Below are positions 37,115 to 46,726 of a stretch of 64,000 bases of DNA, piece after piece. The stretch is from positions 1,736,001 through 1,800,000 of the forward strand of contig JAGTPG010000001.1 in the NCBI GenBank assembly GCA_018195615.1, read 5' to 3'. The translations under genes were made by a program, and so were the position numbers. The stretch is from Streptomyces tuirus. Its GTDB lineage: Bacteria > Actinomycetota > Actinomycetes > Streptomycetales > Streptomycetaceae. Below the pieces are notes generated by a model. It had not been told where the DNA came from and did not search any database. It saw only the letters and a program-made list of their open reading frames with translations. Numbering within the stretch: position 1 is the first letter of the stretch; every line of letters begins with the position of its first letter.

Positions 37115-37411
37115 TCAGTCGCAGTCGCGGCAGATCGGCTGACCGTTCTTCTCCCGGGCCAGCTGGCTGCGGTGGTGCACCAGGAAGCAGCTCATGCAGG
37201 TGAACTCGTCCTGCTGCTTCGGGAGCACCCGGACGGCCAGCTCCTCGTTCGAGAGATCGGCTCCGGGCAGCTCGAGGCCCTCGGCGGCCTCGAACTCGTC
37301 GACGTCCACTGCGGAAGCCGACTTGTCGTTCCGCCGGGCCTTCAGTTCTTCGAGGCTGTCCGAGTCGACGTCGTCGTCGGTCTTGCGTGGGGTGTCGTAA
37401 TCGGTGGCCAT
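37115..37411 (-). CDS. DUF4193 zinc-ribbon-like small protein
   Basis: A 98-residue acidic protein (MATDYDTPRKTDDDVDSDSL). The C-terminus has two Cys pairs, in FTCMSCFLVHHRSQLA and ICRDCD, which form a probable zinc ribbon. DUF4193 is nearly universal in actinobacteria; mycobacterial members lie beside sigma-factor and dut-region genes. The strong conservation and acidic N-terminus suggest an RNA-polymerase- or nucleic-acid-associated role, but that is inference. It has a long upstream region of its own. Confidence 0.92.
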   Translation of the reverse strand: MATDYDTPRKTDDDVDSDSLEELKARRNDKSASAVDVDEFEAAEGLELPGADLSNEELAVRVLPKQQDEFTCMSCFLVHHRSQLAREKNGQPICRDCD

Positions 37412-37815
37412 GGTCGCTCTCCCCCTCTGGGTGTCTGCGGTGTCTCCAGCGCACGTAACGCGTGAGAGGCCGGACTTGTGCCCGACCTGAGGCGGAGATT
37501 TTGCCTCACATCAAGGTCTGTTACTCAATCGACACCCAACCGGACTCCTCACGAGTGATCGGCTTGGATGGCGATGGGGACCGTACACGGTCCGAATGCC
37601 GCACGCCAAAGGCGTCTCACCGTGTACTTCCCGTGATCAAGACCCCGAAAACCGGGATTTTCCCGGCTTTCCGACAAGGTGCATGATCACGGAGAGTAGA
37701 TGGCCGGAAAGGCGTCCCTGTGATCGATCACACACGGTGCGCGCGACACGAGGTCTCGAAAATTCCGCGCAAAGCGAACATCCCCGTGTACCCCGAGTTG
37801 ATCGGCGTCATGATC
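37412..37815. other. Regulatory gap upstream of DUF4193, no gene
   Basis: This 404-base gap lies between the DUF4193 start and the end of cutS, both on the minus strand. It is noticeably less GC-rich than its surroundings (for example around 37500-37560 and 37640-37690), as expected for a promoter region. No coding frame with family similarity was seen, nor any clear operator. Confidence 0.5.
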
Positions 37816-39048
37816 TCAGATGGGCAGCGTGACCCGCATCACGAGCCCACCCCCCTCGCGCGGCTGCGCGTAGATGTGCCCGCCGTGCGCCCGGGCCACG
37901 GACCGGACGATGGAAAGGCCCAGCCCGACGCCCTTGTCGCTGCCCGTGCGCTCCGTGCGCAGCCGCCGGAACGGCTCGAAGAGGTTGTCGATCTCGTACG
38001 CCGGCACGACCGGGCCCGTGTTGGAGACGACCAGGACGGCGTTGCCGTGCTGGACCTCGGTGGTGACCTCGACCCAGCCGTCCTCGGCCACGTTGTAGCG
38101 CACGGCGTTCTGCACGAGGTTGAGCGCGATGCGCTCCAGCAGCACGCCGTTGCCCTGGACGACTGCGGGCTTCTGCTCACCGTGGATCCGCACGCCCTTG
38201 GCCTCGGCCTCACCGTGCACCTGGTCGATGGCCTGCTCGGCGACCTCGGCGAGGTCCACCGGCCCGCGCTCGACGACCTGGTTGTCGCTGCGGGCGAGGA
38301 GCAGCAGACCCTCGACGAGCTGCTCGCTGCGCTCGTTGGTGGCCAGCAGCGTCTTGCCGAGCTGCTGGAGCTCCACGGGCGCGTTCGGGTCGGACAGGTG
38401 CACCTCGAGGAGGGTGCGGTTGATCGCCAGGGGTGTTCTGAGCTCGTGCGAGGCGTTGCCGACGAAGCGCTGCTGGGCGGTGAAGGCGCGCTGCAGCCGC
38501 TCCAGCATGTCGTCGAAGGTGTCCGCCAGCTCCTTCAGCTCGTCGTCCGGGCCGTCCAGCTCGATCCGGCGGGACAGGTCGGAGCCCGCCACCGTGCGTG
38601 CCGTGCGGGTGATCCGGCCCAGCGGGGACAGGACGCGACCGGCCATGGCGTAACCGAAGGCGAAGGCGATGACCGCCAGGCCCAGCAGAGCCAGCAGCGA
38701 GCGGCTGAGCAGGTTGTCCAGGGCGTGCTGGCGCTGGTCGTTGACGCACTGGTTCATCGCGTTGTTGAACTCGGCGGGCGAGGCCTGGTCGGGCAGGTTG
38801 CAGATGTCGCTGGTGACCTTGCCCTCGACGATCTTGAACGGCAGCTCGCTGCCCACGTTCAGCGCCTGCGCGGCGAGCAGGTAGATGATCGACAGCAGCA
38901 GGATGCCGGCGATCAGGAACATGCCGCCGTAGAGCAGCGTGAGCCGTATGCGGATGGTCGGGCGCAGCCACGGGATGGGCGGCACGGGCCTTCTGGGGTC
39001 CCAGGTGGGCTTCGGGGGCGCCTGCGGAGGCGCGGGTGTCGCTGCCAC
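37816..39048 (-). CDS. cutS: CutS sensor histidine kinase
   Basis: An intact 410-residue membrane kinase from GTG 39048. A Pro-rich cytoplasmic tail precedes helix 1 (about residues 37-60), an extracellular loop, and helix 2 (about 112-135). HAMP follows, then the kinase core with His in FVGNASHELRTPLAINRTLL and N and G boxes in NLVQNAVRYNVAEDG and GVGLGLSIVRSVARAHGG. The loop has just two cysteines, Cys83 and Cys101. In Streptomyces CutS this pair is thought to sense extracellular redox or protein-folding stress. It lies 4 bases downstream of cutR. Confidence 0.92.
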   Translation of the reverse strand: MAATPAPPQAPPKPTWDPRRPVPPIPWLRPTIRIRLTLLYGGMFLIAGILLLSIIYLLAAQALNVGSELPFKIVEGKVTSDICNLPDQASPAEFNNAMNQCVNDQRQHALDNLLSRSLLALLGLAVIAFAFGYAMAGRVLSPLGRITRTARTVAGSDLSRRIELDGPDDELKELADTFDDMLERLQRAFTAQQRFVGNASHELRTPLAINRTLLEVHLSDPNAPVELQQLGKTLLATNERSEQLVEGLLLLARSDNQVVERGPVDLAEVAEQAIDQVHGEAEAKGVRIHGEQKPAVVQGNGVLLERIALNLVQNAVRYNVAEDGWVEVTTEVQHGNAVLVVSNTGPVVPAYEIDNLFEPFRRLRTERTGSDKGVGLGLSIVRSVARAHGGHIYAQPREGGGLVMRVTLPI

Positions 39049-39052
39049 GGGA

Positions 39053-39705
39053 TCAGATCCGGTATCCGGAGCCGGGGACGGTGACGATCACGGGCGGCTC
39101 GCCGAGCTTGCGGCGCAGGGTCATGACCGTCACGCGCACCACGTTGGTGAACGGGTCGGTGTTCTCGTCCCAGGCCTTCTCCAGGAGCTGCTCCGCGGAG
39201 ACGACGGCGCCCTCGCTGCGCATCAGCACCTCCAGGACGGCGAACTCCTTGGGGCGAGCTGGACCTCCTTGCCGTCGCGGAAGACCTCGCGGCGGTTGGG
39301 GTCGAGCTTGATCCCGGCGCGCTCCAGGACGGGTGGCAGGGGCACGCTGGTGCGCCGGCCGAGGGCGCGCACGCGCGCGATGAGCTCGCTGAACGCGAAC
39401 GGCTTGGGCAGATAGTCGTCGGCGCCGATCTCCAGGCCCTCCACACGGTCGCTGACGTCCCCGGAGGCCGTGAGCATCAGCACACGCGTGGGCATGCCGA
39501 GCTCGACGATCTTGCGGCAGACGTCGTCGCCGTGCACGAGCGGGAGGTCGCGGTCGAGGACGACCACGTCGTAGTCGTTGACGCCGATGCGCTCCAGGGC
39601 GGCCGCCCCGTCGTAGACGACGTCGACGGCCATGGCCTCCCGGCGCAATCCGGTGGCCACCGCATCGGCGAGCAGTTGCTCGTCCTCGACGACGAGTACG
39701 CGCAC
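39053..39705 (-). CDS. cutR: CutR response regulator (one frame break)
   Basis: An OmpR-family regulator of 217 residues, begun by MRVLVVEDEQLLADAVATGL. The phospho-acceptor Asp is in VVVLDRDLPLVHGDD and the Lys in YLPKPFAFSELIAR. One C is missing at about 39256, just before KEFAVLEVLMRSEG; the winged helix then continues (NVVRVTVMTLRRKLGEPPVI) to GSGYRI at 39053. CutRS was first linked to actinorhodin production in Streptomyces lividans and more recently to secretion stress. The 416-base upstream region holds its promoter. Confidence 0.92.
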
Positions 39706-40121
39706 GTCCCTGGTCCTTCCTGATGTCCGCTCGCGCGGCGGCCCATCACGGGCGCACGCGGGCAGGGGTCTTCGACGGTGTGCTGGTGTTGCCCTCCATC
39801 CTGCCCTTTTCAGCCATAAGTCGGAGGTAAGGCGGGTGAGGGGACCGCGGGGCGAGAGGGAATACGAGTTTTTCTCCTCCGGTTAGGTTTCCACGGAAGG
39901 GAGCTTGGGGAGGACGGCTTTACATCCCACGATCACACTCTGCTGGTACCGCACCACCATGCGGTGCGCATCAATCCGCTTTTCCGCAGGGCGGGCGTGG
40001 GTGTCCGGCACCGTCGCCGCCCAGCTGAGCGGCGCTGGGCATCCACCGGAGACGTGATCGTCCCTTCCGAACGGCACACCCCCGTGCCATCGACCCACGA
40101 CCCAGGACGAGGGGGCGCAGC
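39706..40121. other. Divergent promoter region of cutRS and a 57-residue gene
   Basis: No coding frame with family similarity is present. The stretch 39810-39900 is AT-richer than its flanks and is a probable promoter area. A GACGAGGGGGCG sequence just before 40122 serves as ribosome-binding site for the small plus-strand gene. Confidence 0.5.
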
Positions 40122-40295
40122 ATGGACGCATTCACCGCAGGACTTCTGCAGCGCATAAGGACGACCGAGTCCGATCTGTCCCGGGCTCGCGACGAGGGCG
40201 ACGACTTCCTCGTCGAGGTGGAGCAGGGCGAGCTCGACGATCTGCGCCGTCTCGCCGCCGAGCACGGTGTGGAAGTCGGCGCGTCGAGCGTCTGA
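40122..40295 (+). CDS. Conserved small acidic protein, 57 residues
   Basis: The start is ATG 40122 with a GAGGGGG ribosome-binding site 6 bases upstream. The product begins MDAFTAGLLQRIRTTESDLS and ends AAEHGVEVGASSV. It is highly charged and helical (RARDEGDDFLVEVEQGELDD), with no membrane segment. Codon use is typical of the genome, and a strong terminator follows 13 bases after the stop, so this is a compact monocistronic unit. I do not know a function. Confidence 0.7.
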   Translation: MDAFTAGLLQRIRTTESDLSRARDEGDDFLVEVEQGELDDLRRLAAEHGVEVGASSV

Positions 40296-40308
40296 TCAGG
40301 CGTACGGA

Positions 40309-40341
40309 GCGGGCCCCGGCGAATCCAGCGCCGGGGCCCGC
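40309..40341. terminator. Strong bidirectional terminator
   Basis: A perfect 13-bp stem, GCGGGCCCCGGCG (40309-40321) with CGCCGGGGCCCGC (40329-40341), and a 7-base loop. It ends the small gene at 40122 on one strand and lies 21 bases past the stop of the inositol phosphatase on the other. Confidence 0.85.
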
Positions 40342-40362
40342 TTCGTCCGTTCACGGCCCACC

Positions 40363-41190
40363 TCAGTCGTGCCAGGCGCCGAAGTCCTCCAGGAGGCGCT
40401 GGAGGGGCTCGAAGACACCCGGGGTGCCCGCGATCGTCAGATCGCCCGAGGGGCGCTCTCCGGGGCGTCCACCGGTCAGCGCGCCCGCCTCACGGGCGAT
40501 CAGGTCGCCCGCCGCGAGGTCCCAGGCGTGCAGGCCGCGCTCGTAGTAGCCGTCGAGGCGTCCCGCGGCCAGGTCGCACAGGTCGACCGCGGCCGAGCCG
40601 CCCCGCCGGATGTCGCGCAGCAGCGGGATCAGCCGCTGGGCGACCTCGGCCTGGTGGGCACGGACCTCGGCGACGTAGTTGAAGCCCGTCGAGACCAGCG
40701 CCTGGTCCAGGGGCGGCGCGGGACGGCAGGACAGCCTGCGCTCGCCGTCCCAGGCCCCCGTGGCCCAGGCACCGCCGCCGAGCACCGCGTGGAACGTCTC
40801 GCCGCGCATCGGGGCCTCGACAACCCCGACGACCGTCTCGCCGTCCTGCTCGGCGGCGATCGAGACGGCCCAAGTGGGCAGCCCGTAGAGGTAGTTCACC
40901 GTGCCGTCGAGCGGGTCGATCACCCAGCGGACGCCGCTCGTGCCCTCCGTGGCGGCGCCCTCCTCGCCGAGGATGCCGTCGTCCGGGCGACGCTCGGCGA
41001 TCATGCCGGTGATCAGCTTCTCCGCCGCGATGTCCATCTCCGTGACGACGTCGATGGGGCTGGACTTGGTCGCGGCGACCGCGAGGTCGGCCGGGCGCCC
41101 GTCCCGCAGCAGCGCGCCCGCGCGCCGGGCGGCCTCCTGGGCGAGTTCGAGCAGGTCGGTGTGCAGGGGGTCGGTCACGGGGTTCCTCAC
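40363..41190 (-). CDS. Inositol monophosphatase-family phosphatase
   Basis: A 275-residue Mg-dependent phosphatase starting at GTG 41190, overlapping the ferrochelatase stop (GTGA). The metal and substrate motifs are intact: [37 protein letters not shown], and [17 protein letters not shown] near the C-terminus. Family substrates include inositol-1-phosphate, histidinol phosphate and 3'-phosphoadenosine phosphates. In actinobacteria this type supplies inositol for mycothiol and phosphatidylinositol, but the exact substrate is not shown by sequence. Confidence 0.88.
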   Translation of the reverse strand: MRNPVTDPLHTDLLELAQEAARRAGALLRDGRPADLAVAATKSSPIDVVTEMDIAAEKLITGMIAERRPDDGILGEEGAATEGTSGVRWVIDPLDGTVNYLYGLPTWAVSIAAEQDGETVVGVVEAPMRGETFHAVLGGGAWATGAWDGERRLSCRPAPPLDQALVSTGFNYVAEVRAHQAEVAQRLIPLLRDIRRGGSAAVDLCDLAAGRLDGYYERGLHAWDLAAGDLIAREAGALTGGRPGERPSGDLTIAGTPGVFEPLQRLLEDFGAWHD

Positions 41191-42313
41191 GCGTAGGGGC
41201 TGTCAGCGCCCGCGGCGGCGGGCCGGGGGCGCGGGCCGGGCAGCAGCCGACCGGGCAGAGGTGGTGGCTCGCCCCGAGGGAGCCCAGGGCACACGGCGTG
41301 ACCTCCTGCCCGCGCTCGACGGCGGCGCGCTCCACGACGAGCTCGCGGACCGCAGCGGCGAACCTGGGGTCGGCGCCGACCGTGGCCGAGCGGCGCATCG
41401 GCAGCCCCAGCTCCTCGGCCTTGGCCTTCGCCTCCGTGTCGAGGTCGTACAGAACCTCCATGTGGTCGGAGACGAACCCGATGGGGGCGATCACCACGGC
41501 CGGGACACCCGCCGCGTTCCGCTCCTCCAGGTGGTCGCAGATGTCCGGCTCCAGCCAAGGGATGTGCGGGGCTCCCGAGCGGGACTGGTAGACGAGCTGC
41601 CAGGGGTGGTCGACGCCGGTGCGCTCCCGGACGGCGTCCGCGATCAGCTTGGCCACGTCCAGGTGCTGCCTGACGTACGCGCCGCCGTCGCCGTGGTCTT
41701 CGACGGTTCCGGAGGTGTCGGCGGAGGCCGTCGGGATCGAGTGCGTCGAGAAGGCGATGTGCGCCCCGTCCCGGACGTCCTCGTCGAGTTCGGCGAGGGA
41801 CCGGATCACCCCGTCGATCATGGGCTCCAGGAAGCCCGGGTGATTGAAGTAGTGCCGCAGCTTGTCGATCTTCGGCGGTTCCAGGCCCTCGGCTTCGAGG
41901 GCGGCGAGCGCGTCGGCGAGGTTCTCGCGGTACTGGCGGCAGCCCGAGTACGAGGCGTAGGCGCTGGTGGCGAGGACCAGGATGCGGCGGCGGCCGTCGC
42001 GGACCATGTCGCGCAGCGTGTCCGTCAGGTACGGCGCCCAGTTGCGGTTGCCCCAGTAGACCGGCAGGTCCAGGCCGTGCTCGGCGAAGTCCTTGCGCAG
42101 GGCGTCCAGCAGGGCGCGGTTCTGGTCGTTGATGGGACTGACCCCGCCGAACAGGAAGTAGTGCTGCCCGACTTCCTTGAGGCGTTCCTTGGGGATGCCG
42201 CGCCCGCGCGTCACGTTCTCCAGGAACGGGACCACGTCGTCCGGGCCTTCGGGGCCGCCGAAGGAGAGCAGGAGCAGGGCGTCGTAGGGGGTGGCATCGC
42301 GCGCGTCTGGCAT
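41187..42313 (-). CDS. hemH: Ferrochelatase (coproporphyrin type, one frame break at 3' end)
   Basis: The enzyme inserts iron into the porphyrin; in Gram-positive actinobacteria it works on coproporphyrin III. From ATG 42313 ([20 protein letters not shown]) the family blocks run [43 protein letters not shown] with the catalytic His, and [11 protein letters not shown] with the Glu. Cysteines typical of the actinobacterial [2Fe-2S] form are present in YSGCRQY and at the C-terminus ([17 protein letters not shown]). One base is missing near 41225; the restored end is AGADSPYA, for 375 residues. It is coupled to the phosphatase gene downstream. Confidence 0.92.
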
Positions 42314-42483
42314 GAGTCGATCCTGCCACCCTGCACTGACAGCCGGGAAACGGCGGGGTGTCACCTCCGCGACGGCCGGGTCGGGGCCGAACGGAACCCG
42401 TCGAACGGGTTTGCGGGGTGCGCCCCGAGCCGTAAGCTGTGTCGACTGCGTTCGCAGCTTACTGAGCCCTTTCGGAGACCCCG

Positions 42484-43721
42484 TTGCCCAGCCCCTACCG
42501 CGCGCTGTTCGCCGCCCCGGCTCCAAGGGTTTCTCCGCTGCGGGCTTCCTCGGTCGCATCCCGGTTTCGATGATGGGCATCGGCGTGGTCACGATGATCT
42601 CCCAGCTCACCGGGAGGTACGGCCTGGCCGGCGCCCTGTCGGCCACCGTCGCGCTGTCCGCCGCGGTGGCCGGACCGCAGGTCTCGCGGCTGGTGGACCA
42701 GTTCGGGCAGCGGCGCGTGCTGCGCCCGGCGACGCTGATCTCGCTGACCGCGGCGGCCGTCCTGCTGTTCGCGGCGCACTACGGGTGGCCCGACTGGGTG
42801 CTGTTCGTGGCGTGCGTGGGCATCGGCTGCGTCCCGAGCGTCGGTGCCATGATCAGGGCCCGCTGGGCGTCCCTGTACCGGGGCACGCCGCAGCTGCACA
42901 CCGCGTACTCCTTCGAGTCCGTGGTGGACGAGGTGTGCTTCGTCTTCGGGCCGATCATCTCCATCGGCCTGTCCACGGCCTGGTTCCCGGAGGCCGGTCC
43001 GCTGCTCGCCGCGTGCTTCCTTGGCGTCGGCGTCTTCTGGCTGACCGCGCAGCGCGCCACCGAGCCGGAGCCGCACCCGCGCGAGCACCGCGGCGGCGGC
43101 ACGGCCATGCGCTCGCGGGGGCTTCAGGTCCTGGTGGCCACCTTCGTGGCGACCGGGGCGATCTTCGGGGCGGTCGACGTGGTCACCGTGGCCTTCGCCG
43201 ACGAGGAGGGGCACAAGGCCGCCGCGAGCATCGTCCTGGCGCTGTACGCGGCCGGTTCCTGTGTGGCGGGCATGGTCTTCGGGCTGCTGCGCTTCGCCGG
43301 GGCGCCGGAACGCCGGTGGCTGCTGGGCGTGTGTGCCATGGCCGTGAGTATGATCCCCCTCCTACTGGTCGGAAACTTGCCGTCTCTGGCCGTGGCGCTG
43401 TTCGTTGCGGGTCTGTCCATCGCTCCGACGATGATCACGACGATGTCCCTCATCGAAGAGCACGTACCACGCGCGCAGCTCACCGAGGGCATGACCTGGG
43501 TGAGCACGGGGCTCGCGGCGGGGGTCGCACTCGGCTCCTCCGCGGCCGGCTGGGTGATCGACGCGGCCGGGGCGCGTGCCGGGTACGGGGTTCCGGCGGT
43601 GGCCGGGGCCGTCGCGGTCGCGGTGGGTTTCCTCGGATTCCGTCGGCTCAAGCGGCCGGCTACGGGTCGGGGAGGCTCCGTTGAGCAGCACAGCGAACGG
43701 AAAGAACGGCACGTGGCGTAA
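42484..43721 (+). CDS. MFS transporter (one frame break near the 5' end)
   Basis: A transporter of about 412 residues with 12 predicted helices. The TTG at 42484 gives [12 protein letters not shown]. One C is missing at about 42522, and the frame resumes at [20 protein letters not shown]. The helix 2-3 loop motif is [18 protein letters not shown]. The domain order ([40 protein letters not shown]) is that of actinobacterial YbjJ/YfcJ-like MFS proteins of unknown substrate. Its last 41 bases overlap the start of the lactone oxidase, so the two genes are coupled. It is divergent from hemH. Confidence 0.85.
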
Positions 43722-44999
43722 CTGGGGCGGCAACGTCTCCGCGCGTCCCGCGCGGGAGGTCACCCCGGCCTCCGCCGACGAGCTGGCCGCCGCCGTGCGG
43801 CGGGCCGCCGAGGACGGCCTCAGGGTGAAGGCCGTCGGCGCGGGGCATTCCTTCACGTCCATAGCCGCGACGGACGGTGTGTTGATCCGCCCTCAACTGT
43901 TGACCGGCATACGCCACATCGACCGGGAGAACATGACGGTCACGGTGGAGGCCGGCACCCCGCTCAAGAGGCTCAACGTGGCCCTCGCGCGGGAGGGACT
44001 GTCGCTGACGAACATGGGCGACATCATGGAGCAGACCGTCTCCGGGGCCACCAGCACCGGCACGCACGGCACGGGCCGTGACTCCGGCTCGATCGCCGCC
44101 CAGATCAAGGGGCTGGAGCTGGTCACCGCGGACGGCTCGGTCCTCACCTGTTCCGAGAAGGAGAACCCGGAGGTTTTCGCGGCCGCCCGCATCGGCCTCG
44201 GCGCCCTGGGCATCGTCACGGCGATCACCTTCGCCGTGGAGCCGGTCTTCCTGCTCACGGCCCGCGAGGAGCCGATGCCGTTCGACAGGGTCCTCGCCGA
44301 CTTCGAGGAACTGTGGGCCGAGAACGAGCACTTCGAGTTCTACTGGTTCCCGCACACCGGCAACACCAACACCAAGCGCAACAATCGCAGCGCGGGCCCG
44401 GAGAAGCCGGTGCCCCAGCTCCAGAGCTGGTTCGAGGACGAGTTCCTCTCCAACGGGGTCTTCCAAGTGGCCAACTGGGTCGGCCGCGCGGTGCCCGCCA
44501 CCATCCCCGCGATCGCGCAGATCTCCAGCAAGGCCCTGTCGGCGCGGACCTACACCGACATTCCTTACAGGGTCTTCACGTCACCGCGCCGGGTGCGCTT
44601 CGTGGAGATGGAGTACGCCCTTCCGCGCGCGGCCGTCGTCCAGGCGCTGCGCGAACTGAAGGCCATGGTCGACCGCTCCGGCCTGAAGGTCAGCTTCCCC
44701 GTGGAGGTGCGCACCGCGCCGGCCGACGACATCACGTTGTCCACCGCCTCCGGCCGGGACAGCGCGTACATCGCCGTCCACATGTTCCAGGGCACGCCCT
44801 ACCAGCGGTACTTCACCGCGGCGGAACGCATCTTCACGGCCCACGAGGGGCGCCCGCACTGGGGCAAGGTCCACACCCGGGACGCCGAGTACTTCTCCCG
44901 GGTGTATCCGCGCTTCGCCGAGTTCACGGCGTTGCGGGACCGTCTCGACCCTGATCGGCGGTTCCAGAACGACTACTTGCGGAGGGTTCTGGGGCGTAG
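43681..44999 (+). CDS. D-arabinono/L-gulono-1,4-lactone oxidase family flavoprotein (frame break at stop)
   Basis: This FAD-dependent aldonolactone or alditol oxidase of about 439 residues starts at TTG 43681 inside the end of the MFS gene ([20 protein letters not shown]). The FAD domain contains VGAGHSFTSIA, where the His is the usual covalent attachment site, and TVSGATSTGTHGTG. The C-terminal ALO domain has the diagnostic RPHWGKVH motif. As printed, the frame reads past the expected end. Adding one G in GTTCTGGGG gives RRVLGA and a stop at 44997-44999, the normal family length. In mycobacteria a relative makes ascorbate-like products; the substrate here is unknown. Confidence 0.87.
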
Positions 45000-45612
45000 G
45001 CGCCGCGCTGGGGTAGCGCTCCGCGGCACTCGCTCCCCTCCGCGGACACCAGCTGGTACGTGGTGATTCCGGCCATCATGACGCCGGAGACGACCGCCGG
45101 CTTCGAGGCCGCGCAGGAAGCGCCATCGGGCCTTTCGTGCATCCCCGGACCTTGCCGCCCTTCCCGCACATCGTCGTTCAACTGCACCAGAAGGGGACGG
45201 ACAACCGAAACCATTCGCTCCGTTTCTGGTGATTACGTGAACTTCCCCACGTTCAAGATCGAGGACAGGGGGCACGGGGCGGCCAAGTCACACCCCTTGT
45301 CAGAAGTTGGGCGGCGCGCCAATCCACGCACGTGGCCCGAATGGAGTACTGTTGCGAGCCCTGGGTCCGGTCTCCCGTCAGGGTGTACAGGGCCTTTAAG
45401 GACCGCCGGGAGGGGGCTAGTTGCACAGGGTGACAGAGTTCGTCACTTAGCGTTGCGAATAGGTAACCGTGCCATAACGGCGATCCAGGGCCCGCGCCCG
45501 ACCCGCCGGGCAACTCGGCAAGGTTGTGGCAGGCTGCACCCGGGCAGGCCACACTCGACTAGCGGAAGCAGCGACGCACGTGACGTCGGCAGGCACCACC
45601 CGGGAGGTCCCC
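45000..45612. other. Long gap upstream of sepH
   Basis: This 613-base region lacks a convincing gene. It holds the sepH promoter region, AT-richer around 45160-45250. An inverted repeat, TTCAACTGCACCAGAAG against TTTCTGGTG at about 45186-45232, could form a stem. A minus-strand frame at 44999-45214 is open but has no recognisable family. Confidence 0.45.
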
Positions 45613-46647
45613 ATGCCCGAACTGCGTGTCGTGGCCGTCTCGAATGACGGCACACGGCTGGTGCTGAAGGCTGCGGACAGCACGGAGTACACGCTTCCCA
45701 TCGACGAACGGCTCCGCGCCGCCGTGCGCGGCGACCGTCCCCGCCTCGGCCAGATCGAGATCGAGGTGGAGAGCCATCTCCGCCCCCGCGACATCCAGGC
45801 CCGTATACGAGCCGGCGCGACCGCGGAAGAAGTCGCGCAACTCGCAGGCATCCCCGTCGACCGGGTCCGCCGCTTCGAGGGCCCGGTGCTCGCCGAGCGT
45901 GCGTTCATGGCCGAGCGGGCTCGCAAGACCCCGGTCCGCCGCCCCGGCGAGAACTCCGGTCCGCCGCTGGGCGAGGCCGTGCAGGAGCGGCTGCTGCTGC
46001 GCGGTGCCGAGAAGGACACCGTCCAGTGGGACTCGTGGCGTCGCGACGACGGCACGTGGGAGGTCCTGCTGGTCTACTGCGTCGCGGGCGAGCCGCACTC
46101 GGCGAGCTGGACGTACGACCCGCCCCGGCGGCTCGTCCAGGCCGTCGACGACGAGGCGCGCATGCTCATCGGCGAGTCCGACGACCTGGCAGCGCCCGAG
46201 CCGAGCTTCCCGTTCGTGCCGCGGATCGCCCGGCTGCCGCGCGACCGGCCGCTGGACCGTTCCGCCGACCGGGAGCGGCCCAGCCTGCCGGCCCAGGCGT
46301 CCGAACCCGCCGAGGAGAGCACGGGCGAGCGGGACTCGCTGACCAGCCTGCTGGAGGCGGTGCCGAGCTTCCGTGGCGACCTGGTGGTGCCGGAGCGCCC
46401 GGCGCCGGAGCCCGAGGAGGAGCCTGTCGCCGAGCCCGAGGCGGAGGAGCCTCCGGCCCCCGCGGCCTCGGCCGGTTCCGCCTACGCGGACGTCCTCATG
46501 CCGCGTTCCGTCGGCAGCCACCGCGACCGTCTCGTCGGTGCCACCGACCGGCAGGCCGAAGCCGACGGCGTCCGCCCGGGCCGCAGAGCCGCCGTCCCGA
46601 GCTGGGACGAGATCGTGTTCGGCACGCGTCGCAAGAAGCAGGAGTAG
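45613..46647 (+). CDS. sepH: SepH cell-division regulator
   Basis: A 344-residue protein from ATG 45613 (MPELRVVAVSNDGTRLVLKA). The N-terminal DUF3071 domain (residues about 1-170) includes a helix-turn-helix region (RIRAGATAEEVAQLAGIPVD, then RVRRFEGPVLAERAFMAE). The C-terminal half is Pro/Glu-rich and disordered, ending WDEIVFGTRRKKQE. SepH is known in Streptomyces venezuelae to bind FtsZ and promote Z-ring assembly in vegetative and sporulation septa. It is followed by a bidirectional terminator and is convergent with the sulfurtransferase. Confidence 0.95.
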   Translation: MPELRVVAVSNDGTRLVLKAADSTEYTLPIDERLRAAVRGDRPRLGQIEIEVESHLRPRDIQARIRAGATAEEVAQLAGIPVDRVRRFEGPVLAERAFMAERARKTPVRRPGENSGPPLGEAVQERLLLRGAEKDTVQWDSWRRDDGTWEVLLVYCVAGEPHSASWTYDPPRRLVQAVDDEARMLIGESDDLAAPEPSFPFVPRIARLPRDRPLDRSADRERPSLPAQASEPAEESTGERDSLTSLLEAVPSFRGDLVVPERPAPEPEEEPVAEPEAEEPPAPAASAGSAYADVLMPRSVGSHRDRLVGATDRQAEADGVRPGRRAAVPSWDEIVFGTRRKKQE

Positions 46648-46683
46648 CCGGGGCACACGGCGTTGACGCCACCCGCACCACGA

Positions 46684-46714
46684 AGAGGGCCGCGCCTTCC
46701 GGGCACGGCCCTCT
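46684..46714. terminator. Bidirectional terminator after sepH
   Basis: The stem is AGAGGGCCG (46684-46692) with CGGCCCTCT (46706-46714), and the loop contains further GC pairing. It starts 37 bases after the sepH stop and 13 bases from the end of the convergent sulfurtransferase. Confidence 0.75.
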
Positions 46715-46726
46715 CTCCATGCCTGC

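Noticed and set aside
44924..45214. Minus-strand open frame of 96 codons between the lactone oxidase and sepH
   Set aside because: It overlaps the end of the lactone oxidase, has no clear ribosome-binding site and no recognisable family. It is more likely chance coding in GC-rich DNA.
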